Source: Prochloraceae cyanobacterium PL24a_bin.78 (GTDB lineage: Bacteria; Cyanobacteriota; Cyanobacteriia; Cyanobacteriales; JANQIW01). From it: 37,813 nt of DNA. The stretch is from assembly GCA_028281945.1 (NCBI GenBank), contig JANQIW010000170.1, forward strand, positions 1 to 37,813, written 5' to 3'. Positions 27,003 to 35,985 of the stretch are shown in pieces. Under the pieces are notes generated by a model that saw nothing but the letters and a program-made list of their open reading frames with translations, ran no database searches and was not told the origin of the DNA. The position numbers were made by a program, and so were the translations under genes. The stretch's first letter is position 1. Each line of letters begins with the position of its first letter.

Positions 27003-27902
27003 ATGCCTAAATATAACATTGAAGAAGTCTTAAGAAATTTACGAAATAGAATAATTTATTATTATCGTGAATTATCAATAACCAGTAATGCAAGTCAAAA
27101 GTTTGAGATTGAGAAAAGAATTGAAGAGGATGAGGAAAGAATTAAAGAAATAAGAGATAAAAAACATTCTTTAATTAATTATAAAAGTAAAAAAATATTA
27201 TTATTATCTTCTCTCCTAGTAATTTTTCTCCCAGTAATTTCTCTCTCACTAATCATGAGGGATACTATTGCTATTCCAAGTGATGATAATAATATGGAAA
27301 GTGATATGAAAGAAGTCCAAGATACACCAGTTGAAAAACCTCCAAACAATGAGAGAAATATTAAGGTAAAGGATAGCGAAAATACTATTATTTGTAATCC
27401 TAATAATTCAGAAAATGTTATTTGTAATATTGGCGATTTAAATCAAACTAAACCTGAAGTAAAAACAGGAAATTTTGAGATAGATATAAGTTTAGGTGAA
27501 TACAAATCTCCTAAAAGTGGTAGATGTCTTGGGAAATCTATCAGTTGGGGAGGGGTTAATCCCAGAGGAACATGTAATTGGGATTTTAATCCAGATGAAT
27601 ACCAGCCAGATATTTTTTTACAAATAGAAGAATTACATGGAGGAGATAATCAAATATCTAAAACTTGTGATAACCAATATAATTGTTCTTTCCCAGTTTC
27701 CCTTAAATTTGATAAAACATACAAAATTAGGATTTTTGATCAAGATCAATCTAGATTTGATGGCGGAATTAATATAGATGGGGGAAATGATGATTTAGCA
27801 GGACAATTTTCTTTTGAAGTTAAAGAAGGGTTAGAAAAAGAATTCCCTCTTCAATATAGTGATACAGGACTTGCTACCGTAAAATTCATCTCTAAGAATT
27901 AA
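27003..27902 (+). CDS. Single-pass protein: coiled coil, TM helix, C2-like outer domain
   Basis: 299 residues, family not recognised. Residues 1-58 are a charged coiled coil (IIYYYRELSITSNASQKFE, KRIEEDEERIKEIR) that resembles short N-terminal adaptor helices seen in cyanobacterial conflict proteins. One membrane helix covers about 62-86. A Pro/Glu/Asn-rich stalk follows, then a beta domain at 157-298 with QPDIFLQIEE, KIRIFDQDQ and DDLAGQFSF, a pattern like C2 domains. Cys 175, 191, 222 and 228 could form disulfides if this part lies outside. No clear ribosome site precedes the ATG. It occupies the place where the body of a third paralogue should be. Confidence 0.72.
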   Translation: MPKYNIEEVLRNLRNRIIYYYRELSITSNASQKFEIEKRIEEDEERIKEIRDKKHSLINYKSKKILLLSSLLVIFLPVISLSLIMRDTIAIPSDDNNMESDMKEVQDTPVEKPPNNERNIKVKDSENTIICNPNNSENVICNIGDLNQTKPEVKTGNFEIDISLGEYKSPKSGRCLGKSISWGGVNPRGTCNWDFNPDEYQPDIFLQIEELHGGDNQISKTCDNQYNCSFPVSLKFDKTYKIRIFDQDQSRFDGGINIDGGNDDLAGQFSFEVKEGLEKEFPLQYSDTGLATVKFISKN

Positions 27903-27954
27903 CAAGAAAAATGATTCTAATTAGATTGTGATTTATTATATAAATACTAAAACT

Positions 27955-28024
27955 AAAATAAATATTCACTAAAAACACAGAATTAAAAAGTTTCGGTAAA
28001 GTAATGCTCAGAGAATAATTTTTT
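27955..28024 (+). repeat. Cassette repeat R2 (70 bp direct repeat)
   Basis: It differs from R1 at two positions only (TTCACT for TTCAGT, TTTCGG for TTTCAG). Its start lies 108 bp before the ATG of the next gene, almost the same spacing as R1 and R3 to their starts. It lacks the AGGAGTGAAGT leader that follows R1 and R3. Confidence 0.92.
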
Positions 28025-28062
28025 ATCTAAAATAGATAATTATAGATTTAAAGTTTAAAACC

Positions 28063-28962
28063 ATGTTAAATTTTGAAGAAAGACTAATTGCCAAAAGCAG
28101 ATTACAACAAGCCGAAAAAGAATGCTACCAAGTAAAACAAAAGCTTAAAAAAGCAGTAGAATCTCTCTATCTAACCAGAGTAAATACAGCATTCAAAACT
28201 ATAAACCTCTGTCAAGAATATATCAATCAATTACCAAAAGAATTTGCTCAAGAATTATCTCTACATTTAAATCAAAATATTAATCAACTCAAACGAAGCT
28301 TAAGCATCATCACAGGAAAAGATTATGCAATCATCCTTAAAGAATATAAAACCAATACACTTAATAATTCTCAATTAACCCTCAATCCGAAAAATAAATT
28401 AAACTCTAAAGCAGTAACAGCAACAGCCATTACAGGATTAGGAATTTCCACCGTTTTGCCAGCATCACTTATGGCATTTGCCACAACCTTTGGTACCGCT
28501 TCAACAGGGGTTGCCATTTCCTCTTTATCTGGTGCAGCCGCTACCAATGCAGCCTTAGCATGGTTAGGAGGAGGTGCCCTTGCCGCAGGAGGAGGAGGCA
28601 TGGCGGTAGGAAGTGCCCTTTTAATGGCTGGCCCCATTGGATTGGGAATTAGTAGCGCAGCTTTGGGATTTTGTGCTAATGAAAAAAACAAGGAAATCGC
28701 CCAAGAAACTAATTATCGGGCTGATGGCTTGATTATTTTAGTTGATAGTATGGAAAAAACTACTCAAAAAGTTAAGCTTTATGAAAAAGAAGCTCTGCTT
28801 TTATACCAAAAAATCCTGTATGAGATTAAATATTTACAAGAGAATATGCCTCGAAATTTAGTCTTTTTTCCTAAAAAATATTATAACCAAATAGGAACTT
28901 TAACGAAAACTATTTATTCTTTAAGGCAATCAATTACTACAATAATCGATCTCAATATTTAA
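28063..28962 (+). CDS. Coiled-coil / glycine-zipper membrane protein, paralogue 1
   Basis: 299 residues. An N-terminal helical region (1-100) is highly charged. A very hydrophobic Gly/Ala block covers about 117-203, containing MAFATTFGTASTG, LSGAAATNAALAWLGGG and ALAAGGGGMAVGSALL. A helical C-terminal region rich in Lys and Glu follows. The G-x-x-x-G and A-x-x-x-G spacing is that of glycine-zipper membrane segments able to oligomerise. It is clearly homologous to the protein at 29122 over its whole length. I recall this core from uncharacterised bacterial proteins but know no proven function. A pore-forming or membrane-perturbing effector is an inference. Confidence 0.78.
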   Translation: MLNFEERLIAKSRLQQAEKECYQVKQKLKKAVESLYLTRVNTAFKTINLCQEYINQLPKEFAQELSLHLNQNINQLKRSLSIITGKDYAIILKEYKTNTLNNSQLTLNPKNKLNSKAVTATAITGLGISTVLPASLMAFATTFGTASTGVAISSLSGAAATNAALAWLGGGALAAGGGGMAVGSALLMAGPIGLGISSAALGFCANEKNKEIAQETNYRADGLIILVDSMEKTTQKVKLYEKEALLLYQKILYEIKYLQENMPRNLVFFPKKYYNQIGTLTKTIYSLRQSITTIIDLNI

Positions 28963-29010
28963 TTTGGTTAATTATTTAGTCTTATTGCATTTATATAGTA
29001 GTTATTTGTT

Positions 29011-29063
29011 AAAATAAACATTCAGTAAAAACACAGAATTAAAAAGTTTCAGTAAAGTAATGC
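29011..29063 (+). repeat. Cassette repeat R3 (53 bp direct repeat)
   Basis: It matches the first 53 bp of R1 with one substitution (AAACA for AAATA) and then diverges after GCT. Its start lies 111 bp before the ATG at 29122. Both R1 and R3 are followed by the same 33-bp leader with AGGAG. Confidence 0.92.
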
Positions 29064-29121
29064 TAAAAATATTTTTTTAATATAAACTAGAAAATAAGCA
29101 ATAAAAACTTAGGAGTGAAGT

Positions 29122-29979
29122 ATGTTTTTCTATCATAAAGAAAAAGAAATAGCACAAGCAAGATTGAAAAATGTCATTAAAGCATACGATAATAAGAGTA
29201 AAGAATTAGAAAAAGCAGTAAACGCATTATATCAAACCAGAGTAGACGTTGCCAGAGGTGTAATTAGACACTGTGAAGAATATATCAATTCCTTTGCAAA
29301 TAGTCCTAAAGACTTTAGAGTAGCGATAAAACAACTAAAAATAAAACTAAAAGAAATCACATATGAGGATAGAGAATTAGCTCAAAAAGACTACAACACC
29401 GTTAAAGCCTCTGGTGTAGCAGGTGCAGGAATTGCAGCAGGTGCAGGAGTTGCCACTTTAGCTCCGGGGGCAATGATGGCATTTGCTACAACGTTCGGTA
29501 CAGCCTCCACAGGAACCGCCATTTCAGCTTTATCTGGAGCCGCCGCCAGCAATGCAGCCTTAGCATGGTTAGGAGGAGGTGCCCTCGCCGCAGGAGGAGG
29601 GGGAATGGCTGCTGGAAGTGCTTTTTTAGCATTAGCTGGACCCATTGGTTGGGGTATTGGAGGAGTTGCCCTAGTTGGCAGTGGTATTTTTCTCAGTAAT
29701 AGCAACAAGGAAACTACAATAAAAGCTCGTCAACGTGCCAAGAAAATTAAATCTGTCTTAGATAGAATGAAATGCACTAATACAGAAATCAATAATTTAG
29801 AAAAGGAAGCACTTTCTATATCTATGTTTATTTTTAATGAGCTTAAATATTTCAAACTAAATGCTCCTAAAGATTATCTAAAATTTGATGATTCCCAACA
29901 AAAAAGATTACTAATTTTAATTAATAATATTAGTTCTTTAAGGGCATCAATTGGCAAAACTGTTCCTCTAAATTTTTAA
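29122..29979 (+). CDS. Coiled-coil / glycine-zipper membrane protein, paralogue 2
   Basis: 285 residues, the same layout as the gene before it. A charged helical N-terminus (1-95) shares EKAVNALYQTRVD and CEEYINS with the paralogue. The Gly/Ala membrane block is at about 97-192 with FATTFGTASTG (121-131) and ALAWLGGGALAAGGGGMA. The C-terminus is helical, with NLEKEALSISMFIFNELKYF. A strong AGGAG lies seven bases before the ATG. The core shares a 35-nt identical DNA run with paralogue 1 (28546-28580 and 29551-29585), including silent sites, which points to recent duplication or gene conversion. Function unknown; see the note on paralogue 1. Confidence 0.8.
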   Translation: MFFYHKEKEIAQARLKNVIKAYDNKSKELEKAVNALYQTRVDVARGVIRHCEEYINSFANSPKDFRVAIKQLKIKLKEITYEDRELAQKDYNTVKASGVAGAGIAAGAGVATLAPGAMMAFATTFGTASTGTAISALSGAAASNAALAWLGGGALAAGGGGMAAGSAFLALAGPIGWGIGGVALVGSGIFLSNSNKETTIKARQRAKKIKSVLDRMKCTNTEINNLEKEALSISMFIFNELKYFKLNAPKDYLKFDDSQQKRLLILINNISSLRASIGKTVPLNF

Positions 29980-30166
29980 TATTTTTAATATCACTTGGTT
30001 TATGATAATGGTAGAGCTATCAAGAGTAATATATTTTTGATAAAATTCTTGTTAGTTATTCTACCTTGTTCAGTTTGTTTTACTTATTTTTTTTAAGAGA
30101 AAGCTTTAAAAAGTTTGCCTAAGAAATCCAATTTTTTTATTTTTAACCTTTATAATTATCAAATCA

Positions 30167-31597
30167 ATGAATCGAGAAAATAGCAATATCATTAATCAAT
30201 TTATCGCAGCAATTATTGCAGAAGATAATGGAAAACGTGCCCAAGAATTAGCAGCAAAATTAGATAAACAGGATTTAGCATTATCCGAAGCCCTCAAAGA
30301 AACCAAAAAAGTTTGGGATTTTATCGCTCAACCAGAACATATTTTAGGCAACCATGGAACAAAACATGGAGAAATTGCTGAACAAGTAGAAGTTGGCATT
30401 CGTAATGCAAAATCTGTGCTTAATTCTTCTATACCTAAAGCTACTTTTGAAGGCGTAGGAAGAACTGCTCCTGAAGATTATCTGATTGATGGTGTTCAAG
30501 TTCAAGCAAAATTCATTAATAATCCTACTCAAAATCTAGATGCTATTATCGAACACTTGAAGAAATATCCAGATTTTGCCGATGAAGGTTATTATCAAAT
30601 CCCTAAAAATAACTATGAAACTATTCAAGAAATCCTAAAAGGGGAAACAGTTACAGGAGTTAATGGAGATTCTGTGCTTGAAAAAATTCGAGAAATAGAA
30701 AATCTTTCCGACTCTAATTTTAAAAGTACCGTAAAATCAAGTTTATTTGACTACGAAGAAGTTCAAACATCTAATATAAAATCAACCCTTAAATTTCAAG
30801 AGGAAAAATTAACCCAAGAAAATCGAGAAATCAAACAAAAATTAAATGCTGAAGCTGCACCAAAAATAGGAGATTTTAGTAAAGTAGCCTTACAAGGAAT
30901 GGTAATCGGAGGAAGTATTCGCCTTGGATTTAAACTTTATGGTAAAGCTAAAGCAGGAAAAAATCTTTTTAAAGGAGAATTTACCGCAGAAGACTGGCAA
31001 GAAATCGGATTAGATGTAGCAAGTGCATCTCTTTTAAGTGGAATATCAGCAACAGCTATTTATGGATTAACCAATTTTACCCAAATGTCAGCACCATTTG
31101 CCGGAGCATTTGTAACTTCTGGAATCGAAATTGCTCATTTAGCTAAAGATTGGCATCAAGGTGACATAACTACAGATGAATTTATCGAATCGAGTATTTT
31201 TGTATGTGCGGATAGTGCCATGGTAGCGGCAGGGGCAATTATTGGACAAAGTTTTATTCCTATTCCCATTTTAGGTGGTTTAATTGGGGCAATTTCTGGA
31301 AGAATTGTCGCGGAGAATTGTAGGAAAATATTAGGAAAAAATTCAGAAATAGAAGAAAAAATTGAGAAATATCAGCAAGAATCTATAGATAAATTAGATA
31401 AAAAGTATCAAGCTACTTTGACAAAAATCCTAAATCAACATCAAAAAATTATTCACTTAGCAGAGGCAGCATTCGATCCTAAACTTAATCTAGATTTAAG
31501 ATTACTCAAAAGTATAGAATTAGCGAGAACTTGTGGGGTAAAAGAATCTGAAATTATTCACAATCTAGATGAACTAGATGCTTTTATGTTAAATTAG
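30167..31597 (+). CDS. Possible PD-(D/E)XK-like domain fused to membrane C-terminal region
   Basis: 476 residues. Residues about 58-120 contain HGTKHGEIAE and EGVGRTAPEDYLIDGVQVQA followed by KF. The arrangement E69/E72, D104 or D108 and Q113-x-K115 fits the D...(E/Q)xK pattern of restriction-like nucleases; this is my reading, not a search result. Residues about 120-235 are helical and charged. Four or more hydrophobic segments follow at about 238-390 (VALQGMVIGGSIRLGF, ASASLLSGISATAIYGL, SAMVAAGAIIGQSFIPIPIL). A charged coiled coil ends the protein. It lies 187 bp after paralogue 2 on the same strand without its own copy of the cassette repeat. It could be the effector or the immunity partner of the cluster. 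Confidence 0.72.
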   Translation: MNRENSNIINQFIAAIIAEDNGKRAQELAAKLDKQDLALSEALKETKKVWDFIAQPEHILGNHGTKHGEIAEQVEVGIRNAKSVLNSSIPKATFEGVGRTAPEDYLIDGVQVQAKFINNPTQNLDAIIEHLKKYPDFADEGYYQIPKNNYETIQEILKGETVTGVNGDSVLEKIREIENLSDSNFKSTVKSSLFDYEEVQTSNIKSTLKFQEEKLTQENREIKQKLNAEAAPKIGDFSKVALQGMVIGGSIRLGFKLYGKAKAGKNLFKGEFTAEDWQEIGLDVASASLLSGISATAIYGLTNFTQMSAPFAGAFVTSGIEIAHLAKDWHQGDITTDEFIESSIFVCADSAMVAAGAIIGQSFIPIPILGGLIGAISGRIVAENCRKILGKNSEIEEKIEKYQQESIDKLDKKYQATLTKILNQHQKIIHLAEAAFDPKLNLDLRLLKSIELARTCGVKESEIIHNLDELDAFMLN

Positions 31598-31673
31598 AAA
31601 TAAAATACCATAAAAAAAACGACTTTGAGAGAAAATATTCCCACAAAATCGATGGTAATTAATATTAAACTAA

Positions 31674-32657
<984 letters not shown>

Positions 32658-32956
32658 CTAGATAAACAGTTGTTCTACAATCTCGTATTTTGTAATTATT
32701 TAATATCTAAATCCTGCAATTATAAAATATAACAGTAGGTATCACCAAATAGCTAGTATTATGAAGGTTTGTAAAATTTTTTGTAAAGAAATATTGAGCA
32801 AAAAATTGAAGATAATTGGGATTAATTATCAATAATATAGAACAATCTATTGTTAAGATAAAGATATCTCTATATAGATATGGTTTTATATCAATTTTCT
32901 AAATTCAGGATAATTAACAAAAACCTATTTTCCCTAGTCTCAGTTATCAATTCCTA

Positions 32957-32998
32957 CTTATCTCATCTGCCTATTCCTCCCATTCTCCCCATTCTTTA
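32957..32998. repeat. Mosaic intergenic repeat, copy F (short, reverse orientation)
   Basis: Only the C-rich module is present, with CTATTCCTCCCATTCTCCCC and CATTC. The rest of the 396-bp gap between por and the transporter gene is AT-rich and should contain the por promoter; I see no other element. Confidence 0.6.
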
Positions 32999-33032
32999 TC
33001 TCTATAACTATTATGCCAAAAATGATATTAGC

Positions 33033-34091
33033 CTACATTTGAAATTGTAAAAGTTTGATAATTACTAAACTTAATGAAGCTAGAAATAACCAAGAAGCGG
33101 TGGCTAAATATAGAGGTTTTAAACCAGTTTGTTTGAGTTTAAAAAGATTAGTTTGTATTCCCATTGCTACCATAGAAATAGCTAATAAAAACTTATTAAA
33201 ATTCAAAATTATATCTTTAAAATTATCAGGAATGATGGAGAGACTATTAATAACAACAACCCCAAGAAAGATAAAGATAAACCAAGGAATAGGTAACTTT
33301 TTAAAATTAGACTTTGTTTTCCTGTCTTCAACTTGATGATTATTCTTGACAGATAAAAATCCTAAAACTAAGATAGTAGGAGCTAAAAATAAAACTCTAG
33401 ATAATTTAGAAATAGTAGCTAATTCAAGGCCCATATATCCAGTATCTCCTGCGGCAGCGAAAACTTGTGCAGTTTGATGTATAGAAATACCACACCATAA
33501 TCCATAATCTGAAGGCATTAAATTAAGAATTTCTGGTAATAAAGGATACACTAAAACGGCTACGGTTCCAAGTGCTGTTACGGTGGCTACAGAATAGGCA
33601 ACTTCTTCTTCCGAAGCATCTACTACTCCATTAGTAGCAACTATAGCAGATGTACCACAAATAGCAGTACCTGAAGCAATTAATTTAACCAATTTTTGAT
33701 TAATCTTTAAAATATTTCCCAGCCAATTTGTAAATAAAAATGTGGAGACTAATGTAATAGCTGTAATTCCTAAACCCACTGGGCCGACTCTTAGGATTTC
33801 TGCAAAACTTAATTTTAATCCTAGTAAAATAATTGATAATTTTAGGATTCTTTTAAGAGAAAATTTGATTCCTGGTTCGTAAACTTTGGAAATTTTCACA
33901 GTATTACCAATAATAATTCCTAAAATTATTGATAAAAGTAAGGTACTAAGTACGTTAAAACCAGGTCGAGAGTTTAAAAAAGTTGCTAATAAAGCTGTAA
34001 TAGTTGTTACAATTAATCCTGGAATGACAGGATTTTTTTCTGTTATTTCTTTTAAAGGAAGATTGTTGAGGAAACTGGATTTAAGAAGCAT
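33033..34091 (-). CDS. YeiH/UPF0324 family membrane transporter (putative sulfate exporter)
   Basis: 352 residues with about ten membrane helices, the size and pattern of the YeiH / UPF0324 family. Recognisable parts are PGLIVTTITALLATFLNSRP, SIILGIIIGNTV, the ASGTAICGTSAIVATNGVV stretch after a helix pair, and CGISIHQTAQVFAAAG. Members are annotated as putative sulfate or sulfonate exporters, but few have been tested. It is a solitary gene. An imperfect palindrome, CTCGTTATACCGAG (34102-34115), lies just before the ATG. A LysR-type regulator is often adjacent in proteobacteria, but none is seen here. Confidence 0.87.
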   Translation of the reverse strand: MLLKSSFLNNLPLKEITEKNPVIPGLIVTTITALLATFLNSRPGFNVLSTLLLSIILGIIIGNTVKISKVYEPGIKFSLKRILKLSIILLGLKLSFAEILRVGPVGLGITAITLVSTFLFTNWLGNILKINQKLVKLIASGTAICGTSAIVATNGVVDASEEEVAYSVATVTALGTVAVLVYPLLPEILNLMPSDYGLWCGISIHQTAQVFAAAGDTGYMGLELATISKLSRVLFLAPTILVLGFLSVKNNHQVEDRKTKSNFKKLPIPWFIFIFLGVVVINSLSIIPDNFKDIILNFNKFLLAISMVAMGIQTNLFKLKQTGLKPLYLATASWLFLASLSLVIIKLLQFQM

Positions 34092-34497
34092 CTTGATGGC
34101 CCTCGTTATACCGAGTATTTGCAGGTTTTAACTTAACTAATTCAACTAATTAAGACTGATTCAACTAATTAAAATTAAAATTAAATTCTTTCTTCTGATG
34201 ATAAATATGAATTCTTAAACTGAAAACAGTATGAGAGGTTTCTGAAATTTTCTTAAGTTACAGATTAGAAAAATAATGAGTATTTTTAACCTAGTTTTAA
34301 CCTGTACTTTACTTAAATTTATATTTTTTAAGTTATCGAAAATTTATTAAACCCTATTAAGAATTTTACTATCAATATTTTAGCATTTTAATTTATTAAT
34401 TATGATTAGTCAGAATAGGAGAGAATATAATTCTACTAAAACTAATAAAATTATATTGTTCTCGAAAAATGAAGCATTCTAAAGCATTTAAAGAGAT
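34092..34497. other. 406-bp AT-rich gap; short direct repeat and palindrome
   Basis: ATTCAACTAATTAA occurs twice 19 bp apart (from about 34140 and 34159). The imperfect palindrome CTCGTTATACCGAG at 34102-34115 lies 11-24 bases upstream of the transporter start and could be an operator. Beyond these I see no gene or RNA structure. Confidence 0.45.
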
Positions 34498-34947
34498 TTA
34501 TTTGATATGCATAATAGAAGTATCTTCAATTTTGTTGCCTTGATAAACTAAATCTTTATGATCGTTAGAATTTAGAGTAACTTTAATTTCATTTCTACCG
34601 GGTTTTAATTCTCCCAGATAATACCAATTACTATAAAGACGGGTAATTTTTTTCCCATTTATATAGAGATGGCCATGGCCTTCTTGATAATCTCCAGGCT
34701 GATTTACATTTTGTGGCGCAAATCTGAAGTTTTGTGTTTGGATTTCTAAATTCCATCCAGAGAGGGTATCTTCATGAATGACTAAATTTACCCTAGGAAT
34801 TGCCGCATTGTTTGGTATATTTATAACACCATGATGACTATGAGATCCTTCATGGGCAAGAAGTGATGGTTTAATTTCACTACCATAATTACCAATGAAG
34901 AGAAAAATAAGACATGATGTCAAAGTTATAAAGAATTTATTTTTCAT
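34498..34947 (-). CDS. Secreted His-rich protein of unknown function
   Basis: 149 residues. A signal peptide (FFITLTSCLIFLFIGNYGSE) is followed by HEGSHSHHG and then a small beta domain: IPRVNLVIHEDTLSGWNLEI, FRFAPQNVNQPGDYQEG, HGHLYINGKKITRLYSNWYY and LKPGRNEIKVTLNSNDHK. The histidine cluster and HGH suggest metal binding in the periplasm, perhaps copper or zinc, but no known site is proven. I recall similar GHGHLYVNG domains in other bacteria, without a function. No neighbour explains it. Confidence 0.72.
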   Translation of the reverse strand: MKNKFFITLTSCLIFLFIGNYGSEIKPSLLAHEGSHSHHGVINIPNNAAIPRVNLVIHEDTLSGWNLEIQTQNFRFAPQNVNQPGDYQEGHGHLYINGKKITRLYSNWYYLGELKPGRNEIKVTLNSNDHKDLVYQGNKIEDTSIMHIK

Positions 34948-35073
34948 TTTAGAGGCTCATTTTGTTCTGTATTTAATTATAATAACCAATCATAGAAAAC
35001 TTTACTGATTTTTTAAAAAAGAAATAAGAATCTTATCATCAAAGAATTTTGATTTTCATTTTTATAGTTTTAG

Positions 35074-35304
35074 CTAACAACTCTTAAATGGGATTTCAAT
35101 TAGCTTATTTTTAGAAGATAATCCTGATTTAATACAAATTTGAGATTTACTTACCTTAAATTCATCCGCCAATAATTTGATTAATTCCTGATTAGCTTTA
35201 CCATTGACGGGAGGTGATTTTAACCATACAACTAAACTACCATCTCTAGTTTTTTCTATCTTTTGTTGTTTGGAATTGGGTTTAACTTTAACTTGAATTT
35301 TCAT
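35074..35304 (-). CDS. DUF167 (YggU) family protein
   Basis: 76 residues. It shows the family pattern: [20 protein letters not shown], then [38 protein letters not shown] and [10 protein letters not shown]. The P-V-x-G-K-A-N motif is diagnostic. These proteins are small, basic and cytoplasmic, with an unknown role. The gene is transcribed alone, with an AT-rich gap of 126 bp to the His-rich protein gene. Confidence 0.9.
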   Translation of the reverse strand: MKIQVKVKPNSKQQKIEKTRDGSLVVWLKSPPVNGKANQELIKLLADEFKVSKSQICIKSGLSSKNKLIEIPFKSC

Positions 35305-35520
35305 AATTTGATTTTCATAAGATAATTTGTTTTGTATTTAATTTAATTAAATCTAGGAGAAATTTAACCTTGATAATAATTTTCTCTTTTCCAATTTTGA
35401 CTGATTTTTTTGGTTTTATTAAACAATATTAACTGTAAAAAATATCAGAAGGTAGAGAAGAAAAAATAAAATAGCAAAGTCTATTGATATGATTTTTCCC
35501 ATAATTGTGATAGAGATGAA

Positions 35521-35972
35521 GAATTGGGAGAATGGGTGGATTGAGTTTCTTTAATAGAGATAGACATCTTCGTGGAGAATGGGTGATGGGGAGTTTCTTG
35601 AGACAAGGAAGACAAGGGAGACAAGGAAGACAAGGGAGAAAAAAAGTACATTTTATTTACTTATTACTTATTACTTATTACTTATTACTTAAATCTTGGA
35701 TGGGTGGAATGGGTGGAATGGGAAGTAGTTGTTGATATTGAAATTAAGGAAAAAAAGTTATTCTTAATTATCCTAAAATTAGGAAATTTTAACTATATCA
35801 TTAATTTAGGAAATTGATATAAGAGAATTGAGGAGATTGAAAAGTTATATGGTTTTTCTTTAATAGGGATAGACATCTTCGTGGAGAATAGGAGAATGGG
35901 GAGAATAAATTTTTTTTAATTATCCTAAAATTAGGAAATTTTAACTATATCATTAATTTAGGAAATTGATAT
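35521..35972. repeat. Mosaic intergenic repeat, copy G (two partial units in tandem)
   Basis: The gap 35305-35985 holds no gene. A 35-bp segment, CTTTAATAGAGATAGACATC and flanks, occurs at 35546-35580 and 35855-35889 with one difference. A 57-bp segment with AATTATCCTAAAATTAGG occurs identically at 35764-35820 and 35916-35972. The heptamer array with the shared 28-bp junction (35674-35701) lies between them, next to GGGACAAGGAAGACAAGG and GGTGGAATGG strings. The two outer parts therefore look like a duplicated element with the array inserted or retained in one copy. Confidence 0.88.
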
Positions 35973-35985
35973 CAGTATTGATTCA

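Noticed and set aside
28371-28691. Minus-strand Pro/Ala-rich frames opposite the glycine-zipper cores (also 29391-29708)
   Set aside because: They are the antisense reading of GC-rich Gly/Ala codons in both paralogues, which explains their mutual similarity.
26775-29063. Insertion sequence or MITE at R1-R3
   Set aside because: No transposase, terminal inverted repeats or target-site duplications are visible, and the fixed distance to gene starts favours a duplicated promoter.
35532-35735. Plus-strand frame with RQGRQGRQGRQ repeats
   Set aside because: It is the translation of repeated GACAAGGGA strings in copy G of the mosaic repeat, not a gene.
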